DNA of 64,000 nt from Bacillota bacterium (GTDB lineage Bacteria > Bacillota > Clostridia > Christensenellales > Aristaeellaceae): assembly GCA_023421395.1 (NCBI GenBank), contig JAEZTL010000021.1, forward strand, positions 51,045 to 115,044, read 5' to 3'. This document shows, in pieces, positions 15,309-26,376 of the stretch; the first letter of the stretch is position 1, and every line of letters begins with the position of its first letter. The position numbers and the translations under genes were made by a program. The notes under the pieces were generated by a model. It did no database searches. It was not told where the DNA came from and saw only the letters and a list, made by a program, of their open reading frames with translations.

Positions 15309-17636
15309 ATGATCGATACAATCAAAAAGCGGGACGGCCGCGAAGTTCCCTTTACGCCGCTCAAGATCACCGAGGCGATCATGAAGGCGTTTCAGGCCAG
15401 CGGCAGCGCCAAGACCGAAAAGACGGCGCAGGAACTGACGATGCAGGTTGTCGCCGAGCTGGAATCCAGCGAGAACATCGGCGTGCCCACCGTGGAAGAG
15501 GTTCAGGACATGGTGGAGCGCGTACTCATTGAGAACGGCTTTGTCCGCACGGCCAAGAGTTACATCCTTTACCGGGCGGAGCGCTCCCGTGTTCGCGAGA
15601 TGAATACGCGGCTGATGCGCATCTATGACGACATCACGTTCAAGCCCGCGCGGGATTCCGACATCAAGCGCGAAAATGCCAACATCAATGGCGACACCGC
15701 CATGGGCGCGATGCTCAAATATGGTGCCGAGGGCGCAAAGCAGTTTAACAGCCTTTTTGTGCTGAGGCCCGCCCACGCCGCCGCCCACGCGGAGGGCGAC
15801 TTCCACATCCACGACATGGACTTTCTGACGCTGACCACCACCTGCTGCCAGATCGACCTGATCAAGCTGTTTACCGGCGGCTTCTCCACCGGCCACGGCG
15901 TGCTGCGCGAGCCCAACGACATCTATTCCTATTCCGCGCTGGCCTGTATCGCCATTCAGGCCAACCAGAACGACCAGCACGGCGGTCAGTCGGTGGTGAA
16001 CTTCGATTACTCGATGGCGGAAGGCGTCAAAAAGACGTTCGGCAAACGCTACCGCGACAACATGGTTCGCGCCCTGGAGCTGACCACGCCCGTCGAAAAC
16101 GCGCAGGCGTTTGTCCGCCAGTACTATGACGGGCTGAAAGCCCGGGGGTTTGCGCCCACGCTGGTGGAAAACGAGGCCTTCAAGGCTGCGGAGCACGACA
16201 TTCTGGCCGCGCAGGGTCTTTCCGATGAAGAGATCGCGCGCGTGCAGGCATTCTCCCAGCAGAAGGCCGGCGAAGAAACCGACCGCGCCACTTTCCAGGC
16301 CATGGAGGCGCTGATCCACAACCTTAACACCATGAACTCCCGCGCGGGCGCGCAGGTGCCGTTTTCTTCCATCAACTACGGCATGGACACTTCGCCCGAG
16401 GGACGTCTTGTGATGAGAAACCTGCTGCTCTCCACGGAGCAGGGGCTGGGCGGCGGCGAGACGCCGATTTTTCCGATCCAGATCTTCCGGGTCAAGGAAG
16501 GCATCAACTTTAACCCCGGTGACCCCAACTACGACTTATTCAAGCTGGCCTGCCGCGTGTCGGCCAAACGGCTGTTTCCGAACTTCTCATTTCAGGATGC
16601 GCCCTACAACCTCAAGTACTACGTGCCCGGCCGCCCGGAGACGGAAATCTCCTACATGGGCTGCCGCACCCGCGTGATCGGCAACGTCCATGACAAGGGA
16701 AAGGAGATCTCCAACGGTCGCGGCAACCTGAGCTTTACGTCGGTCAACCTGCCGCGCCTGGCGATCAAGGCCAACCACAACCTGGAGCAGTTCTTCTCCG
16801 AGCTGGACCGGATGATCGACCTGACGTTTGATCAGCTGTTCGAGCGGTTTGAGATCCAGGCGTCCAAGAAGGTACGCAATTTCCCGTTTCTGATGGGTCA
16901 GGGTGTGTGGCTGGACAGCGAAAACCTTGGATGGGAAGACGAAATCCGCGAAGTCCTCAAGCACGGTACGCTGTCCATGGGCTTCATCGGCCTGGCGGAG
17001 ACGCTCAAGGCACTCATTGGCCAGCATCACGGCGAGAGCCAGCAGGCGCAGAACCTGGGGCTCGAAATCGTCGGCCACATGCGCGCCCGCTGCGACGAGA
17101 AGAGCAAGGAAACCGGCATGAATGTGACGCTGCTGGCCACTCCTGCGGAGGGCCTCTCCGGCCGCTTCGTGCGTCTGGACCGCGAGCGCTACGGCGTAAT
17201 CCCCGGCGTCACCGACCGGGACTACTACACCAACAGCTTCCACGTGCCGGTTTATTTCCCCATCGGCGCGGTGGACAAGATCCGCACCGAGGCGCCCTAC
17301 CATGCGCTGACAAACGCCGGGCACATTTCCTACGTGGAGCTGGACGGCGACACCGCTCAGAACCTGGAGGCGTTTGAGAAGATCGTGCGGCTGATGAAGG
17401 AAAGCGGCGTCGGTTACGGCTCCATCAACCACCCGGTCGACCGGGACCCGATCTGCGGCTACAACGGCGTCATCGGCGATACCTGCCCGTTGTGCGGCCG
17501 GTCCGAGGACGAACATCACTTCGAGCGCATCCGCCGGATCACCGGCTATCTGGTGGGCACGCTGGACCGTTTCAACAACGCAAAGCGCAGTGAGGAAGCC
17601 GACCGCCTCAAGCATTCCTGCAGCTGCGGGAACTAA
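15309..17636 (+). CDS. nrdD: Anaerobic ribonucleoside-triphosphate reductase
   Basis: The class III reductase reduces NTPs to dNTPs with a glycyl radical. The 775 aa protein has an N-terminal ATP-cone (residues 3-90, KKRDGREVPFTPLKITEAI), which is the allosteric site, then the ten-stranded barrel. The C-terminus has a zinc site with CGYNGVIGDTCPLCG and the glycyl-radical loop RRITGYLVGTLDRFNN, in which the Gly carries the radical. GGAGGC lies 7 bases before the ATG at 15309. An upstream in-frame ATG at 15273 falls in a hairpin loop and has no ribosome site. The activase gene nrdG follows. Confidence 0.97.
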   Translation: MIDTIKKRDGREVPFTPLKITEAIMKAFQASGSAKTEKTAQELTMQVVAELESSENIGVPTVEEVQDMVERVLIENGFVRTAKSYILYRAERSRVREMNTRLMRIYDDITFKPARDSDIKRENANINGDTAMGAMLKYGAEGAKQFNSLFVLRPAHAAAHAEGDFHIHDMDFLTLTTTCCQIDLIKLFTGGFSTGHGVLREPNDIYSYSALACIAIQANQNDQHGGQSVVNFDYSMAEGVKKTFGKRYRDNMVRALELTTPVENAQAFVRQYYDGLKARGFAPTLVENEAFKAAEHDILAAQGLSDEEIARVQAFSQQKAGEETDRATFQAMEALIHNLNTMNSRAGAQVPFSSINYGMDTSPEGRLVMRNLLLSTEQGLGGGETPIFPIQIFRVKEGINFNPGDPNYDLFKLACRVSAKRLFPNFSFQDAPYNLKYYVPGRPETEISYMGCRTRVIGNVHDKGKEISNGRGNLSFTSVNLPRLAIKANHNLEQFFSELDRMIDLTFDQLFERFEIQASKKVRNFPFLMGQGVWLDSENLGWEDEIREVLKHGTLSMGFIGLAETLKALIGQHHGESQQAQNLGLEIVGHMRARCDEKSKETGMNVTLLATPAEGLSGRFVRLDRERYGVIPGVTDRDYYTNSFHVPVYFPIGAVDKIRTEAPYHALTNAGHISYVELDGDTAQNLEAFEKIVRLMKESGVGYGSINHPVDRDPICGYNGVIGDTCPLCGRSEDEHHFERIRRITGYLVGTLDRFNNAKRSEEADRLKHSCSCGN

Positions 17637-17736
17637 CCCGCCCGGGATCGTTCACACACAAAAACAGGCCGGTTTCCCAGCGGGCGCCCACGGCGCGCAT
17701 GCGGGGGATCGGCCTGATGAAATGGGAGCGCTGTCC

Positions 17737-18228
17737 ATGAACATCCGGATTGCCGGCACCGTGCCGGAGTCCATCGTCGACGGCCCCGGCTTTCGCTTTA
17801 CCGTGTTTGCGCAGGGGTGTTTTCACGGTTGCCCCGGCTGCCACAACCCGGAGACCCATGACCCGGCGGGCGGCCATTGGGTGGCGGTGGAAGGCCTCGT
17901 CGAGGCGATGCGCAAGAATCCGCTGTTGGATGGGCTGACGCTGTCCGGCGGCGAGCCGTTTTTGCAGGTGGAACCGTGCCTTGCTCTGGCGGAGGCCGCC
18001 CGGGGCATGGGCCTAAACGTCTGGGTCTACAGCGGCTACACCTTTGAGCGGCTGATGGCCGATCCTGAGAAGAAGCGGCTGTTGATCGCCTGCGACGTGC
18101 TGGTGGACGGGCCGTTCATCCTTTCTCAGAGAACGCTGGAAAAGCGCTTTCGCGGCTCTAAAAATCAGCGCCTGATCGATGTAAAGCGATCGCTTGAGCA
18201 CGGTGAAGCAGTGCTCAAGGAACCCTGA
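17737..18228 (+). CDS. nrdG: Anaerobic RNR-activating radical SAM protein
   Basis: A 163 aa activase that uses a [4Fe-4S] cluster and S-adenosylmethionine to place the glycyl radical on NrdD. The cluster motif is CFHGCPGC near residues 28-35, in the C-x3-C-x2-C spacing. LTLSGGEPFLQ is the SAM-binding GGE motif, and DVLVDGPFI a late family motif. The ATG at 17737 starts directly at the family N-terminus (MNIRIAGTVPESIVDGPG), with GGGAG upstream. A 100 bp gap separates it from nrdD; no promoter is evident, so the two are probably cotranscribed. Confidence 0.95.
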   Translation: MNIRIAGTVPESIVDGPGFRFTVFAQGCFHGCPGCHNPETHDPAGGHWVAVEGLVEAMRKNPLLDGLTLSGGEPFLQVEPCLALAEAARGMGLNVWVYSGYTFERLMADPEKKRLLIACDVLVDGPFILSQRTLEKRFRGSKNQRLIDVKRSLEHGEAVLKEP

Positions 18229-18242
18229 AGGGGGGAGAACGA

Positions 18243-20510
18243 ATGAACCTCGCGCAGTATCTGAGTGTGCTCAGGCAGAACGAAGCCTTTATGCGAAATG
18301 TCGCCTGCTGGCGCGAGATTCCCGCACGGGAAGCCGTCTATGCGCCGTTCCCCGAGCGGCTGGACGGGGAGCTGCGCCGCGCGCTCGAGGCGCGGGGCAT
18401 CCATAAGCTCTACAGTCACCAGCGCGCGGCTTTTGACGCGCTGGACGAGGGCCGCAGCATCGTGGTGGTCACGCCCACCGCGTCGGGCAAGACGCTCAGC
18501 TATAACCTGCCCGTCCTCAACGCCATCCGCAGCGATCCCTCCGCCCGTGCGCTGTACCTGTTTCCCACAAAGGCTCTCTCCAGCGATCAGGTTTCGGAGC
18601 TCTACGAGGTCATCGAAACCATGGGCGCGGAGATCAAGGCCTTCACCTATGACGGCGACACCGCCGCCAGCGCGCGTTCGGCCATCCGACAGGCGGGCCA
18701 CATTGTGGTCACCAACCCGGACATGCTGCACGCGGGCATTCTGCCACACCACACCAAGTGGGTCAAGCTGTTCGAGAACCTCCGGTATGTCGTGATCGAC
18801 GAAATTCACGCATACCGGGGCGTATTTGGGTCGAACCTTGCCAACGTGATCCGGCGCCTTAAGCGCATTTGCGCCTTCTACGGCGCGCACCCGCAATTCG
18901 TCTGCTGCTCCGCGACGATCGAGAATCCGGTGGAGCTCAGCCGCGCCATGACCGGCGAGGATGTGTTCCCCATCGAGCAAAATGGCGCGCCCGCCGCCCG
19001 AAAGCACGTGATTTTCTACAATCCCCCGGTGGTGAACCGGCAGCTCGGCATCCGCGCGGGTTCGCTGCCCGAGACGCGCAAGATCGCCGTCGATCTGATC
19101 AAAAACGGCATTCAGACCATCGTATTCGCCCGGAGCCGCCTCGCCGTCGAGGTCATGGTGAAATCCCTCAAGGATGTGGTGCGGGAGCCGTTGGGGGATG
19201 CCGGCCGTGTGCGCGGCTATCGGGGCGGCTACCTGCCGTCGCTCCGGCGGCAGATCGAAAAGGCGCTCCGCGCGGGCGAGGTGACGGCGGTGGTCTCCAC
19301 CAACGCGCTGGAACTGGGGATCGACATCGGTCAGCTGGATGTGTGCCTTCTTTGCGGATACCCCGGCACCATCGCCAGCACCTGGCAACAGGCGGGCCGC
19401 GCCGGACGGCGTCAGGGCGAATCTCTGACGATTCTGGTGTCCAGTTCAAGCCCCCTCGACCAGTACATCGTCAGCCATCCGGACTTCTTCTTCGGACGAT
19501 CGCCGGAGCGGGCGCTGATCAATCCGGACAACCTCTACATCCTCATCAACCACCTGAAGTGCGCCGCCTATGAGCTGCCCTTCGAAGAGGGAGAACTGTT
19601 CGGCGGCCTTCCCTCCACCGGAGAGATGCTGGAATACCTCGCCGAGGAGCGCATCCTGCAAAAGACCGGCGGCCGCTATTACTGGATGGCCGAGGAGTTC
19701 CCGCAGGCGGGCATCAGCCTTCGGTCCGCATCGGATCAGAACTTCGTGATCATCGACATCACGCAGCCCACAAATCACCGTGTGATCGGCGAAATGGACC
19801 GCTTCACCGTGCCAATGCTCCTCCACCAGTACGCCATCTACCTGCACGAGGGGCGGCAGTTCCAGGTGGAGCAGCTGGACTTTGACAACAAAAAGGCCTA
19901 CGTGCGCGCGGTGGATGTGGACTACTACACCGATGCCAACCTGACCGTCAGCGTCAAGGTGCTGGATGATTTTGACGCTCATCCGATGGGCGAGATGGAG
20001 CGCCACCGGGGCGAGGTGCTAGTCAGCTCCATCGTGACGCTGTTTAAAAAAATGAAGCTGGATACACAGGAGAACCTGGGCTGGGGCCCTGTGACGCTGC
20101 CGGAACTCGAGATGCAGACCACCGCCTGCTGGTGGGTCATGCCCGAGGCGCTGGAGGAGGATTACGGGCGGGAAATGCTGCAGACCGCCATGGTCGGTCT
20201 GGCGCACCTGATGCGAGGCATCGCGCCGGCGTACCTGATGTGTTCGCCGGGGGATATTCACGTCAGCTACCATACGCGGGATTCCTTCACCAAGAGTCCC
20301 ACGCTGTTTTTGAATGACAGTACGCCGGGCGGGCTGGGGCTGTCCGACCGGGTGTACGAGATGGATGCGGAGCTGTTCAGGCGAGCGCTGGAGGCTCTCG
20401 ACGCCTGCCCCTGCGAGGACGGCTGCCCCGCCTGTATCGGCGCGGCGGCCCAGGGCGCGAAGGCCGCGCTCCGTTCTATTCTGATCAGGCTCTGCGGAGG
20501 GATTGCATGA
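18243..20510 (+). CDS. mrfA: MrfA/YprA-type DEAD/DEAH-box DNA helicase with DUF1998 domain
   Basis: A 755 aa superfamily 2 helicase. Walker A is TPTASGKT (residues 77-84), Walker B DEIH (186-189), motif III SATI, and the second RecA domain carries NALELGIDIGQLD and QQAGRAGRRQG. The C-terminal DUF1998-like region ends CPCEDGCPACIG, a four-cysteine zinc site. This layout is that of Bacillus subtilis MrfA (YprA), which repairs mitomycin C lesions independently of UvrABC. Its stop overlaps the start of the YcaQ-like glycosylase gene by 4 bp (ATGA), so the two are translationally coupled. GGGGGGAG precedes the ATG. Confidence 0.92.
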   Translation: MNLAQYLSVLRQNEAFMRNVACWREIPAREAVYAPFPERLDGELRRALEARGIHKLYSHQRAAFDALDEGRSIVVVTPTASGKTLSYNLPVLNAIRSDPSARALYLFPTKALSSDQVSELYEVIETMGAEIKAFTYDGDTAASARSAIRQAGHIVVTNPDMLHAGILPHHTKWVKLFENLRYVVIDEIHAYRGVFGSNLANVIRRLKRICAFYGAHPQFVCCSATIENPVELSRAMTGEDVFPIEQNGAPAARKHVIFYNPPVVNRQLGIRAGSLPETRKIAVDLIKNGIQTIVFARSRLAVEVMVKSLKDVVREPLGDAGRVRGYRGGYLPSLRRQIEKALRAGEVTAVVSTNALELGIDIGQLDVCLLCGYPGTIASTWQQAGRAGRRQGESLTILVSSSSPLDQYIVSHPDFFFGRSPERALINPDNLYILINHLKCAAYELPFEEGELFGGLPSTGEMLEYLAEERILQKTGGRYYWMAEEFPQAGISLRSASDQNFVIIDITQPTNHRVIGEMDRFTVPMLLHQYAIYLHEGRQFQVEQLDFDNKKAYVRAVDVDYYTDANLTVSVKVLDDFDAHPMGEMERHRGEVLVSSIVTLFKKMKLDTQENLGWGPVTLPELEMQTTACWWVMPEALEEDYGREMLQTAMVGLAHLMRGIAPAYLMCSPGDIHVSYHTRDSFTKSPTLFLNDSTPGGLGLSDRVYEMDAELFRRALEALDACPCEDGCPACIGAAAQGAKAALRSILIRLCGGIA

Positions 20511-21670
20511 ACTTGACCGGAGCCGAGGCGCGGCGCTACCTCACGCATTTGCACTTTGAACAGCCCACCGCGGCCGTGACGCCTGCGGGCAGGGTGTACG
20601 AGCAGGTTTTGAGGCGTGGATGCATCCAATACGATCCGCTGGACGTGGTGGGGCGAAACGCCGACCTTGTGCTGCAAAGCCGAATCCCCGGTTACCGGCC
20701 TTTGCATTTAATCCAGGCACTCTATGACGAGCGGACGCTAATCGAAGGGTTTGACAAGAACCTTTGCATCTACCCGGCCGCGGATTTTCCGTATTTTTCC
20801 CGCGCGCGGCGGGCGGGTGTCGGCTGGTTCTTTCCCGAAAACGAGGCCGCCCGCAACTGTGGCGCTGATGTGCTTCGGGAAATCGAAACCCGCGGCGCGC
20901 TGTGCTCTGACGACCTGCCGCTTCACGACAAGGTCGCCTGGCCCTGGGGCCCGACCAAGCTGAGCCGTGCGGCGCTGGAGAGCCTTTGGCTGCGGGGCGA
21001 CCTGATCCTGCACCACCGGAGCGGCGCGCGGCGCTATTATGACCTGATCAGCCGCCATCTGCCGGAGGAATTGCTGAGCGCCGATGACCCCAACCCGGAG
21101 GAGGGGGACTACCACGCATGGCAGATGCTCCGGCGAATCGGCAGCGTGGGGATGCTTTCCGACGGCCCCAGCGACGCGCTGCTGGGCCTTGATCTCAAGG
21201 CGGGAGCGCGCCGAGCGGCGGTAGAACGGCTGATTTCGGAGGGAAAGCTGGTCGAAGCGCGGGTGGAAGGTCTCAAAAAACCGATCTACCTGCGCGCGGA
21301 GGACATGCCCGCGCTTCAGAGCGCCCGCGCCTCGGGGCCGGACGGGCGCATGCGGGTGATCGCACCGCTGGACAATCTGATCTGGGACCGGCGGCTGATC
21401 GAGGCGCTGTACGGCTTTGAGTACCGTTGGGAGGTCTACGTGCCCGTAACCGAGCGGAAGTACGGTTACTACGTGCTGCCGGTGTACTACCGGGACGAAT
21501 TTGTCGCCCGGTTCGAGCCCAAACACTTTCGCGGCGGGAAGCTCATCATCGCGCGCTGGTGGTGGGAGAAAAAGCCCGTTTCCGGCATGAAGGCGGCCAG
21601 AAGGGCGTGCCTCCGGGAATTCGCCCATTATCTCGGTGCGGACGGCTTTGAAATACTGGAGGAATTCTAG
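20507..21670 (+). CDS. YcaQ/AlkZ-like winged-helix DNA glycosylase
   Basis: A 387 aa protein of the HTH_42 (AlkZ/AlkX/YcaQ) family. E. coli YcaQ unhooks interstrand crosslinks made by nitrogen mustards, and Streptomyces AlkZ removes azinomycin crosslinks. The catalytic Q-x-D/Q motif is visible as IQYDPLDVVGRNADLVLQSR, with Gln41 and Asp43, matching the Q-x-D YcaQ subgroup rather than Q-x-Q AlkZ. The C-terminal half (APLDNLIWDRRLIEALYGFEYRWEVYVPVTERKYG) is well conserved. Its ATG overlaps the mrfA stop. Crosslink repair is inferred from family and context. Confidence 0.9.
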   Translation: MNLTGAEARRYLTHLHFEQPTAAVTPAGRVYEQVLRRGCIQYDPLDVVGRNADLVLQSRIPGYRPLHLIQALYDERTLIEGFDKNLCIYPAADFPYFSRARRAGVGWFFPENEAARNCGADVLREIETRGALCSDDLPLHDKVAWPWGPTKLSRAALESLWLRGDLILHHRSGARRYYDLISRHLPEELLSADDPNPEEGDYHAWQMLRRIGSVGMLSDGPSDALLGLDLKAGARRAAVERLISEGKLVEARVEGLKKPIYLRAEDMPALQSARASGPDGRMRVIAPLDNLIWDRRLIEALYGFEYRWEVYVPVTERKYGYYVLPVYYRDEFVARFEPKHFRGGKLIIARWWWEKKPVSGMKAARRACLREFAHYLGADGFEILEEF

Positions 21671-21679
21671 TCTACAGGC

Positions 21680-21741
21680 AAAAAGCCGCGCATACCCATT
21701 GCCAGGCCCCATCGGGGAGGTTAGGGTATGCGCGGCTTTTT
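21680..21741 (+). terminator. 18 bp hairpin: terminator that also encloses the next gene's start codon
   Basis: AAAAAGCCGCGCATACCC (21680-21697) pairs perfectly with GGGTATGCGCGGCTTTTT (21724-21741), followed by CTTTT, so it reads as a strong intrinsic terminator after the YcaQ-like gene. The ATG of the carboxypeptidase (21728) lies within the 3' arm, and its ribosome site GGGGAGG (21714-21720) lies in the loop, partly in an inner CCCC-ATC-GGGG stem. Folding would both end transcription and hide translation initiation. Confidence 0.8.
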
Positions 21742-22849
21742 CTTTTGGCTGATCTGCCTGGTTTTTCTGGTGCAGAGTGTGGCACTGGCCTCGGCGGACG
21801 GTTTGGCGCCTGAGATAGCCGCCCGCGCCAGCGTCCTGCTGGATCGCGCCAGCGGGCGCATTTTGTACGCGCAGAACGCGGACGAGTTGTTGCCCATCGC
21901 GTCCACCACCAAAATCATGACCGCGATGCTGGCGCTTGAGCGGTCGAAACCCGACGAAATCGTGACCGCCAGTAAAAACGCCAGCGGCGTCTCAGGCACG
22001 TCGATCTACCTCGCGGAGGGTGAGCAGCTGACCATGCACCAGATGCTGCTGGGGCTGATGCTGCGCTCCGGTAACGACGCGGCGGTGGCCATCGCGGAGC
22101 ATGTGGCTGGTGACGTAGAGGAATTCGTCAGTCTGATGAACGCGCGGGCAAAAGCGATCGGGGCCACGGCCCGCTTTGCCAACCCCAACGGGCTGGATCT
22201 GGACGACAACGGTGCGTCGGCGCTGGGGCTGGCGAAGATCGCCTGCCAGGCGCTGGACAACCCGGACTTTCGTAAGCTCGTCTCGACTTTGTCTGCCACG
22301 ATTCCCTGGGCCGGAAATGTGTATCTGCGCAGCCTGTCCAACAAAAACCGGCTGCTCAAGACTTATGAGGGCGCAACGGGGGTCAAGACGGGATTTACCA
22401 GCCGCGCGGGGCGCTGCCTGGTATTCTCCGCGCAGCGCGGCGGGATGGAACTGGTGGGCGTTGTGCTGAACTGCGGCGCGTGGTTTGACGCGGCGGAATC
22501 CATGCTGGACTGGGGCTTTGAAAACTTCCATCCGGTGCGGCTGCTGGCGGCGGGGGAGATCGCCTCGGAAATCCCCGTGGCCGGCGGCGTACTCAGCTAT
22601 GTTCGCGCCGTGACGCGCGAGAATTTTGACGTACCCGTCGCCAACGCCGAGCGGTGCGAATTGAAGCTGGACACCCCGGAGCGGCTGGAGGCGCCGGTAG
22701 CGGCAGGGCAGGTATTGGGTTTTGCCAACGCGGTGGCGGATGGAAAGGTCGTCGCCTCCGCGCCGCTGTACGCTGCAGAGGCGGTGGAAAAGCGGGATTA
22801 CGCGTCGATCCTGAAGCGGCTTCTGCGGTTCTGGCGGCTGTGGCCGTAG
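21728..22849 (+). CDS. D-alanyl-D-alanine carboxypeptidase (low-molecular-mass PBP, DacB/DacF type)
   Basis: Trims the terminal D-Ala of peptidoglycan peptides outside the membrane. The 373 aa product has a signal peptide (MRGFFFWLICLVFLVQSVALASA), an S11 peptidase domain with the SxxK nucleophile motif ASTTK (about residues 58-62), SGN and KTG, and a smaller C-terminal beta domain as in PBP5/DacF. DacF is a forespore gene in Bacillus; whether this one is sporulation-specific cannot be told. Its start codon is buried in a strong stem-loop. It ends 7 bp from the stop of the convergent PLP-enzyme gene. Confidence 0.93.
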   Translation: MRGFFFWLICLVFLVQSVALASADGLAPEIAARASVLLDRASGRILYAQNADELLPIASTTKIMTAMLALERSKPDEIVTASKNASGVSGTSIYLAEGEQLTMHQMLLGLMLRSGNDAAVAIAEHVAGDVEEFVSLMNARAKAIGATARFANPNGLDLDDNGASALGLAKIACQALDNPDFRKLVSTLSATIPWAGNVYLRSLSNKNRLLKTYEGATGVKTGFTSRAGRCLVFSAQRGGMELVGVVLNCGAWFDAAESMLDWGFENFHPVRLLAAGEIASEIPVAGGVLSYVRAVTRENFDVPVANAERCELKLDTPERLEAPVAAGQVLGFANAVADGKVVASAPLYAAEAVEKRDYASILKRLLRFWRLWP

Positions 22850-22856
22850 CGGATTT

Positions 22857-23999
22857 TCAGACACCGCTTCGCGTGATGGAACGGATGGCGGCCAGAAAAG
22901 CGTCGATTTCTTCATGGGTATTCGCGTGGCCGACGCTGGTGCGCACCGCGCCGCGCTTCAGCGTACCCAGCGACGCGTGCGCGCCCGGGGCGCAGTGCAG
23001 CCCGCCGCGAACCGCGAAACCCATCCGGTCCAGCGCGTCGGCCACCGCGCCGGAGGGAAAGTCCATCAGGTTGAAGCTGACAAGGCCCGCCCGCGCCCGC
23101 GCATCTCTCGGCCCGTAGACGGTCGCTTCGGGCAGCGCGGCGAGGCCGCGCAGCAGGTGGCTGGTCAGATCTCGTTCATGGTGTGCGATCTCTTTTAATC
23201 TTTCCGCGACATACCCTGCGCCTGCCGACATCCCCGCGATGCCCGGGAGATTGAGTGTGCCGCTCTCGTAGCGCTCCGGCCCGTCCGGGTTCTGACGCAT
23301 GCTGTCGGAGGACGCTCCTGTGCCCCCTTCCCGGAGGGTATTCAGCGTAAGTCCCGGGCGGATGTACAGCCCTCCGGTACCCTGAGGCCCCAAAAGCCCC
23401 TTGTGCCCTGGGAACGCGTACAGGTGGCAGCCCATGGACGCCACGTTCACCGGCATCGCGCCCAGTGCTTGTGCGCCGTCCACCAAAAACAGAAGCCCAT
23501 TATCCGCGCAAAACGCGCCCACCTCTGCAACCGGCTGCAGCGCGCCGGTCACGTTGGATGCCTGAGTCAGCGCCACGAGGCGCGTCTTTTTTGCCAGCGC
23601 GCGCTTGACCGCGGATGGCTCCAGAACGCCTTCCGCGTTCGTCGGGAGCAGCGTCACCGAAATCTGGCGGCGGTCGCTGAGCTCCATCAACACGCGCAGT
23701 ACGCTGTTGTGCTCCGCCATTGACGCGATCACGTGGTCGCCGCGGCGCAGTATGCCCTTGATGGCCAGGTTCAACGCATCCGTGCAGTTGAAGCAGTAGA
23801 TGATCGAAAGAGGATCGGCGGCGCCGATCATCGCCGCCAGGCGTTCCCGCCCCTCCAGCACGATTCGGGCTGCGGCCAATGCCCGGGCATGGCCCGAGCG
23901 GCCGGGGTTGGCGTTGTGCGCTGTCAGTGCGTCCACGACGGCATCCACCACGGCGGGCGGCTTCGGATCACTGGTCGCCGCATTGTCCAGATAGACCAT
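22857..23999 (-). CDS. Class V aminotransferase, cysteine desulfurase-like
   Basis: A 380 aa PLP enzyme of the NifS/SufS fold. It opens MVYLDNAATSDPKP, has AEHNSVLRVLMEL, the PLP-Asp region LVDGAQALGAMPV, the PLP lysine in FPGHKGLLGPQGTGGLYI, and a candidate catalytic Cys in RGGLHCAPGAH, the SufS/CsdA-type position. Cysteine desulfurases supply sulfur for Fe-S clusters and thio-modification, or selenium from selenocysteine. No suf or isc scaffold genes adjoin. The divergent DUF3343 gene hints at a sulfur or selenium carrier pair. AAGGGGTG precedes the ATG at 23999. Confidence 0.88.
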   Translation of the reverse strand: MVYLDNAATSDPKPPAVVDAVVDALTAHNANPGRSGHARALAAARIVLEGRERLAAMIGAADPLSIIYCFNCTDALNLAIKGILRRGDHVIASMAEHNSVLRVLMELSDRRQISVTLLPTNAEGVLEPSAVKRALAKKTRLVALTQASNVTGALQPVAEVGAFCADNGLLFLVDGAQALGAMPVNVASMGCHLYAFPGHKGLLGPQGTGGLYIRPGLTLNTLREGGTGASSDSMRQNPDGPERYESGTLNLPGIAGMSAGAGYVAERLKEIAHHERDLTSHLLRGLAALPEATVYGPRDARARAGLVSFNLMDFPSGAVADALDRMGFAVRGGLHCAPGAHASLGTLKRGAVRTSVGHANTHEEIDAFLAAIRSITRSGV

Positions 24000-24079
24000 T
24001 TTTTCACACCCCTTGGCACCTTGTCGTACAATATACGGGTGAAAACGCGCGGCTATGTCGCGCGGGCAGAGGAGCAATG

Positions 24080-24367
24080 ATGGGTATGGAGGAAGTCGTC
24101 GGCGTGGCCGCTTTTCGTTCCAGGCAGCAGGTGATGCGCTTTGAAAATGTCTTGCGCAGGGCGGGGCTCAACGTCCGTGTGATTTCGACGCCCCGGGATG
24201 TGGCCATCGGATGCGGCCTTTCGGTGGAGTTTTCGATCCGGGACGCGCAGACCGTGCAGTCGATCCTGGGGCGCGCCCATATGCCCAATTTGATCGGCCT
24301 ATATCAGATTGACCGGCGAGGCGGTGGCCGGCCCAGGCTGACGGCGCTTTCGCTCACAGGAATGTAA
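24080..24367 (+). CDS. DUF3343 small protein (putative S/Se carrier)
   Basis: A 95 aa protein: FRSRQQVMRFENVLRRAGLNVRVISTPRDVAIGCGLSVEF is the DUF3343 pattern, with the conserved Cys-Gly in IGCGLSV at about residue 43. DUF3343 proteins often lie with cysteine-desulfurase-like and YedF/SirA-like genes and are proposed to carry sulfur or selenium; that role is not proven. It is divergent from the class V aminotransferase, with a gap of about 80 bp. Three in-frame ATGs (24077, 24080, 24086) follow GAGGAG; 24080 has acceptable spacing. No clear promoter is seen. Confidence 0.8.
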   Translation: MGMEEVVGVAAFRSRQQVMRFENVLRRAGLNVRVISTPRDVAIGCGLSVEFSIRDAQTVQSILGRAHMPNLIGLYQIDRRGGGRPRLTALSLTGM

Positions 24368-24436
24368 AATCCTGAGGTTTGACTGTGCGCGCGCCCGGTT
24401 ATATCGTATAATGGGTTGTACGAAAGAGGGGCGGTT

Positions 24437-26364
<1,928 letters not shown>

Positions 26365-26376
26365 GAGGGAGAGCCC

